This document shows positions 11,426-12,301 of a stretch of DNA of 12,301 nt, piece after piece. The DNA is from Candidatus Aenigmatarchaeota archaeon (GTDB lineage: Archaea > Aenigmatarchaeota > Aenigmatarchaeia > QMZP01), in assembly GCA_016867675.1 (NCBI GenBank), contig VGIZ01000008.1, forward strand, positions 1 to 12,301, in the 5' to 3' direction. The position numbers and the translations under genes are program-made. The notes under the pieces are model-generated. The model saw only the letters and a list, made by a program, of their open reading frames with translations, ran no database searches and was not told the DNA's origin. The stretch's first letter is position 1, and each line of letters starts with the position of its first letter.

Positions 11426-11472
11426 TGATGTGCATGTGCACTGCAACATGCATTTATGCTGCAGGCACATCA
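11426..11472. repeat. Intergenic hairpin element between the AK6 gene and htpX (copy 4)
   Basis: TGATGTGC (11426-11433) pairs with GCACATCA (11465-11472). Inside, CTGCA (11441-11445) pairs with TGCAG (11460-11464) and GCAT (11450-11453) with ATGC (11456-11459). The words GCAACATGC and ATGCTGCA appear in the same order as in the 4281-4322 copy. It may be a terminator or leader structure. Confidence 0.5.
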
Positions 11473-11495
11473 AAGGCTGTTATATTGGTGGTTTG

Positions 11496-12301
11496 ATGTT
11501 CAATACGGCGCTGCTGATGGGTGTTCTGTTCGCGATATTCTTAGTAGTGGGTTTCCTGATAGGCGGAACAGGTGGCATGACAATAGCCTTCGTGCTGGCG
11601 CTGCTGATAAACCTTGCAAGCTACTGGTTCTCGGACAGGCTCGTGCTCGGCATGTACCGCGCGAAGCCGAGCGACAACGCCAAGCTGAAAGGTATGGTCG
11701 CGGAACTGGTGAAGGAGGCTAGGCTGCCCATGCCGAAGCTGTATGAAGTTGACAGCAAGGTGCCCAATGCATTCGCAACAGGCAGGAATGCGAAGCATGC
11801 GGCTGTGGCTGTCACGAAGGGCCTGCTGGAGATGGACGACGACGAGACGGAGGGCGTGCTGGCGCACGAAATCTCCCACATAAAAAACCATGACATGCTT
11901 GTTGCGACAATGGCCGCGACCATCGGCGGCGCAATAGCGTGGCTGGCCCAGATGGGCTATTTTATGATGTTTTCAAGGGACAGGCAGGGGCAGGGAAACC
12001 TGCTGGCGCTTGTCATGATAGCCGTATTCGCGCCGCTGGCTGCGCTGCTGGTAAGGCTTGCCATATCAAGGGGCAGGGAATACGGCGCGGACAAGGGCGG
12101 GGCGCTGCTCACGAAGAAGCCGAAGGCGCTGGCATCCGCACTCAGGAGGATATCGGAAGCAAGCGCAAGGAATCCCATGCGCGGCCCGAGCGCGACAGCG
12201 AACCTGTGGATAGTCAATCCTTTCAGCGCTGACTGGTTCACGAGGCTGTTCAGCACGCACCCGCCCATGCAGAAGCGCATAGAGCGGCTCGAGGAGATGG
12301 C
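11496..12301 (+). CDS. htpX: HtpX-type membrane zinc metalloprotease, 3'-truncated
   Basis: An M48-family protease that degrades damaged membrane proteins, with its active site on the cytoplasmic side. 268 residues are visible before the window end. Two N-terminal membrane segments (about 5-24 and 28-46) precede the conserved LPMPKLYEVDSKVPNAFATGR (77-97). The catalytic HEISH (124-128) follows, then two more hydrophobic segments (135-155 and 168-190). The third zinc ligand is in SRGREYGAD (E195), and STHPPMQKRIERL is near the end. Start ATG 11496 has a strong Shine-Dalgarno (GGTGGTTTG) just upstream. The typical C-terminus would need only a short further stretch, so most of the protein is here. 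Confidence 0.95.
   Translation, partial: MFNTALLMGVLFAIFLVVGFLIGGTGGMTIAFVLALLINLASYWFSDRLVLGMYRAKPSDNAKLKGMVAELVKEARLPMPKLYEVDSKVPNAFATGRNAKHAAVAVTKGLLEMDDDETEGVLAHEISHIKNHDMLVATMAATIGGAIAWLAQMGYFMMFSRDRQGQGNLLALVMIAVFAPLAALLVRLAISRGREYGADKGGALLTKKPKALASALRRISEASARNPMRGPSATANLWIVNPFSADWFTRLFSTHPPMQKRIERLEEM

Noticed and set aside
11456-11891. Frames at 11456-11722 (plus) and 11541-11891 (minus)
   Set aside because: Both overlap the well-supported HtpX frame beginning at 11496, which carries HEISH and the other M48 motifs.

Overview
The window is archaeal chromosome, fairly GC-rich. The evidence is the eukaryote-like information genes (RpoK, eL19, clamp-loader small subunit, uS2 and uL18 of archaeal type), deoxyhypusine synthase, an archaeal lipid enzyme (CDP-archaeol synthase), a proteasome-assembly-type PAC2 protein, tRNA genes with bulge-helix-bulge introns and no encoded CCA, and TATA boxes placed for leaderless or short-leader transcripts. 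Compact spacing and broken-up ribosomal operons would suit a small-genome lineage (DPANN or a relative), but I cannot fix the lineage from sequence reading alone.

Layout. Positions 2-958 hold the 3' part of deoxyhypusine synthase. Positions 1028-1711 hold a vapBC toxin-antitoxin pair with a clear palindromic operator. Positions 1712-3948 (minus strand) hold an information cluster read rpoK > rps2 > rpl19e > rpl18. Positions 4002-4274 encode a 90-residue SemiSWEET-like membrane protein. Positions 4365-5159 (minus) encode a PAC2 protein. Positions 5301-5783 hold three tRNA genes (Glu-CTC, Ile-GAT, Ala-CGC), each separated by only 2 nt and carrying four introns between them. Positions 5823-6368 are carS. 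Positions 6372-6941 (minus) are an AT-rich half-length MFS protein. Positions 7005-8516 (minus) hold a divergent thymidylate kinase and a zinc-lid adenylate kinase. Positions 8601-10883 (minus) are the RFC small subunit interrupted by a 440-residue LAGLIDADG intein. Positions 10933-11424 are a Fap7/AK6-type adenylate kinase, divergent from rfcS over one shared TATA element. Positions 11496-12301 are an HtpX-type protease cut by the window end.

The most unusual region is the tRNA cluster. The Glu intron (anticodon loop, 37/38) and the large Ala intron (D-loop, 20/21) share a 91-nt module with 85 identical positions. One C-G to T-A change preserves a base pair in a hairpin. The module can close into a three-way junction through a 7-bp stem whose 5' strand also has a second, splice-competent partner downstream in both introns. 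This looks like a mobile or selected structured RNA living inside tRNA introns. The Ile gene has a third intron in the T-arm, and the Ala gene has a second, 15-nt intron.

Secondary points are a cluster of short CATGC/CTTGCAAG hairpins confined to gaps between genes, a thymidylate kinase without the Walker A lysine, and small ribosomal operon fragments next to vapBC.
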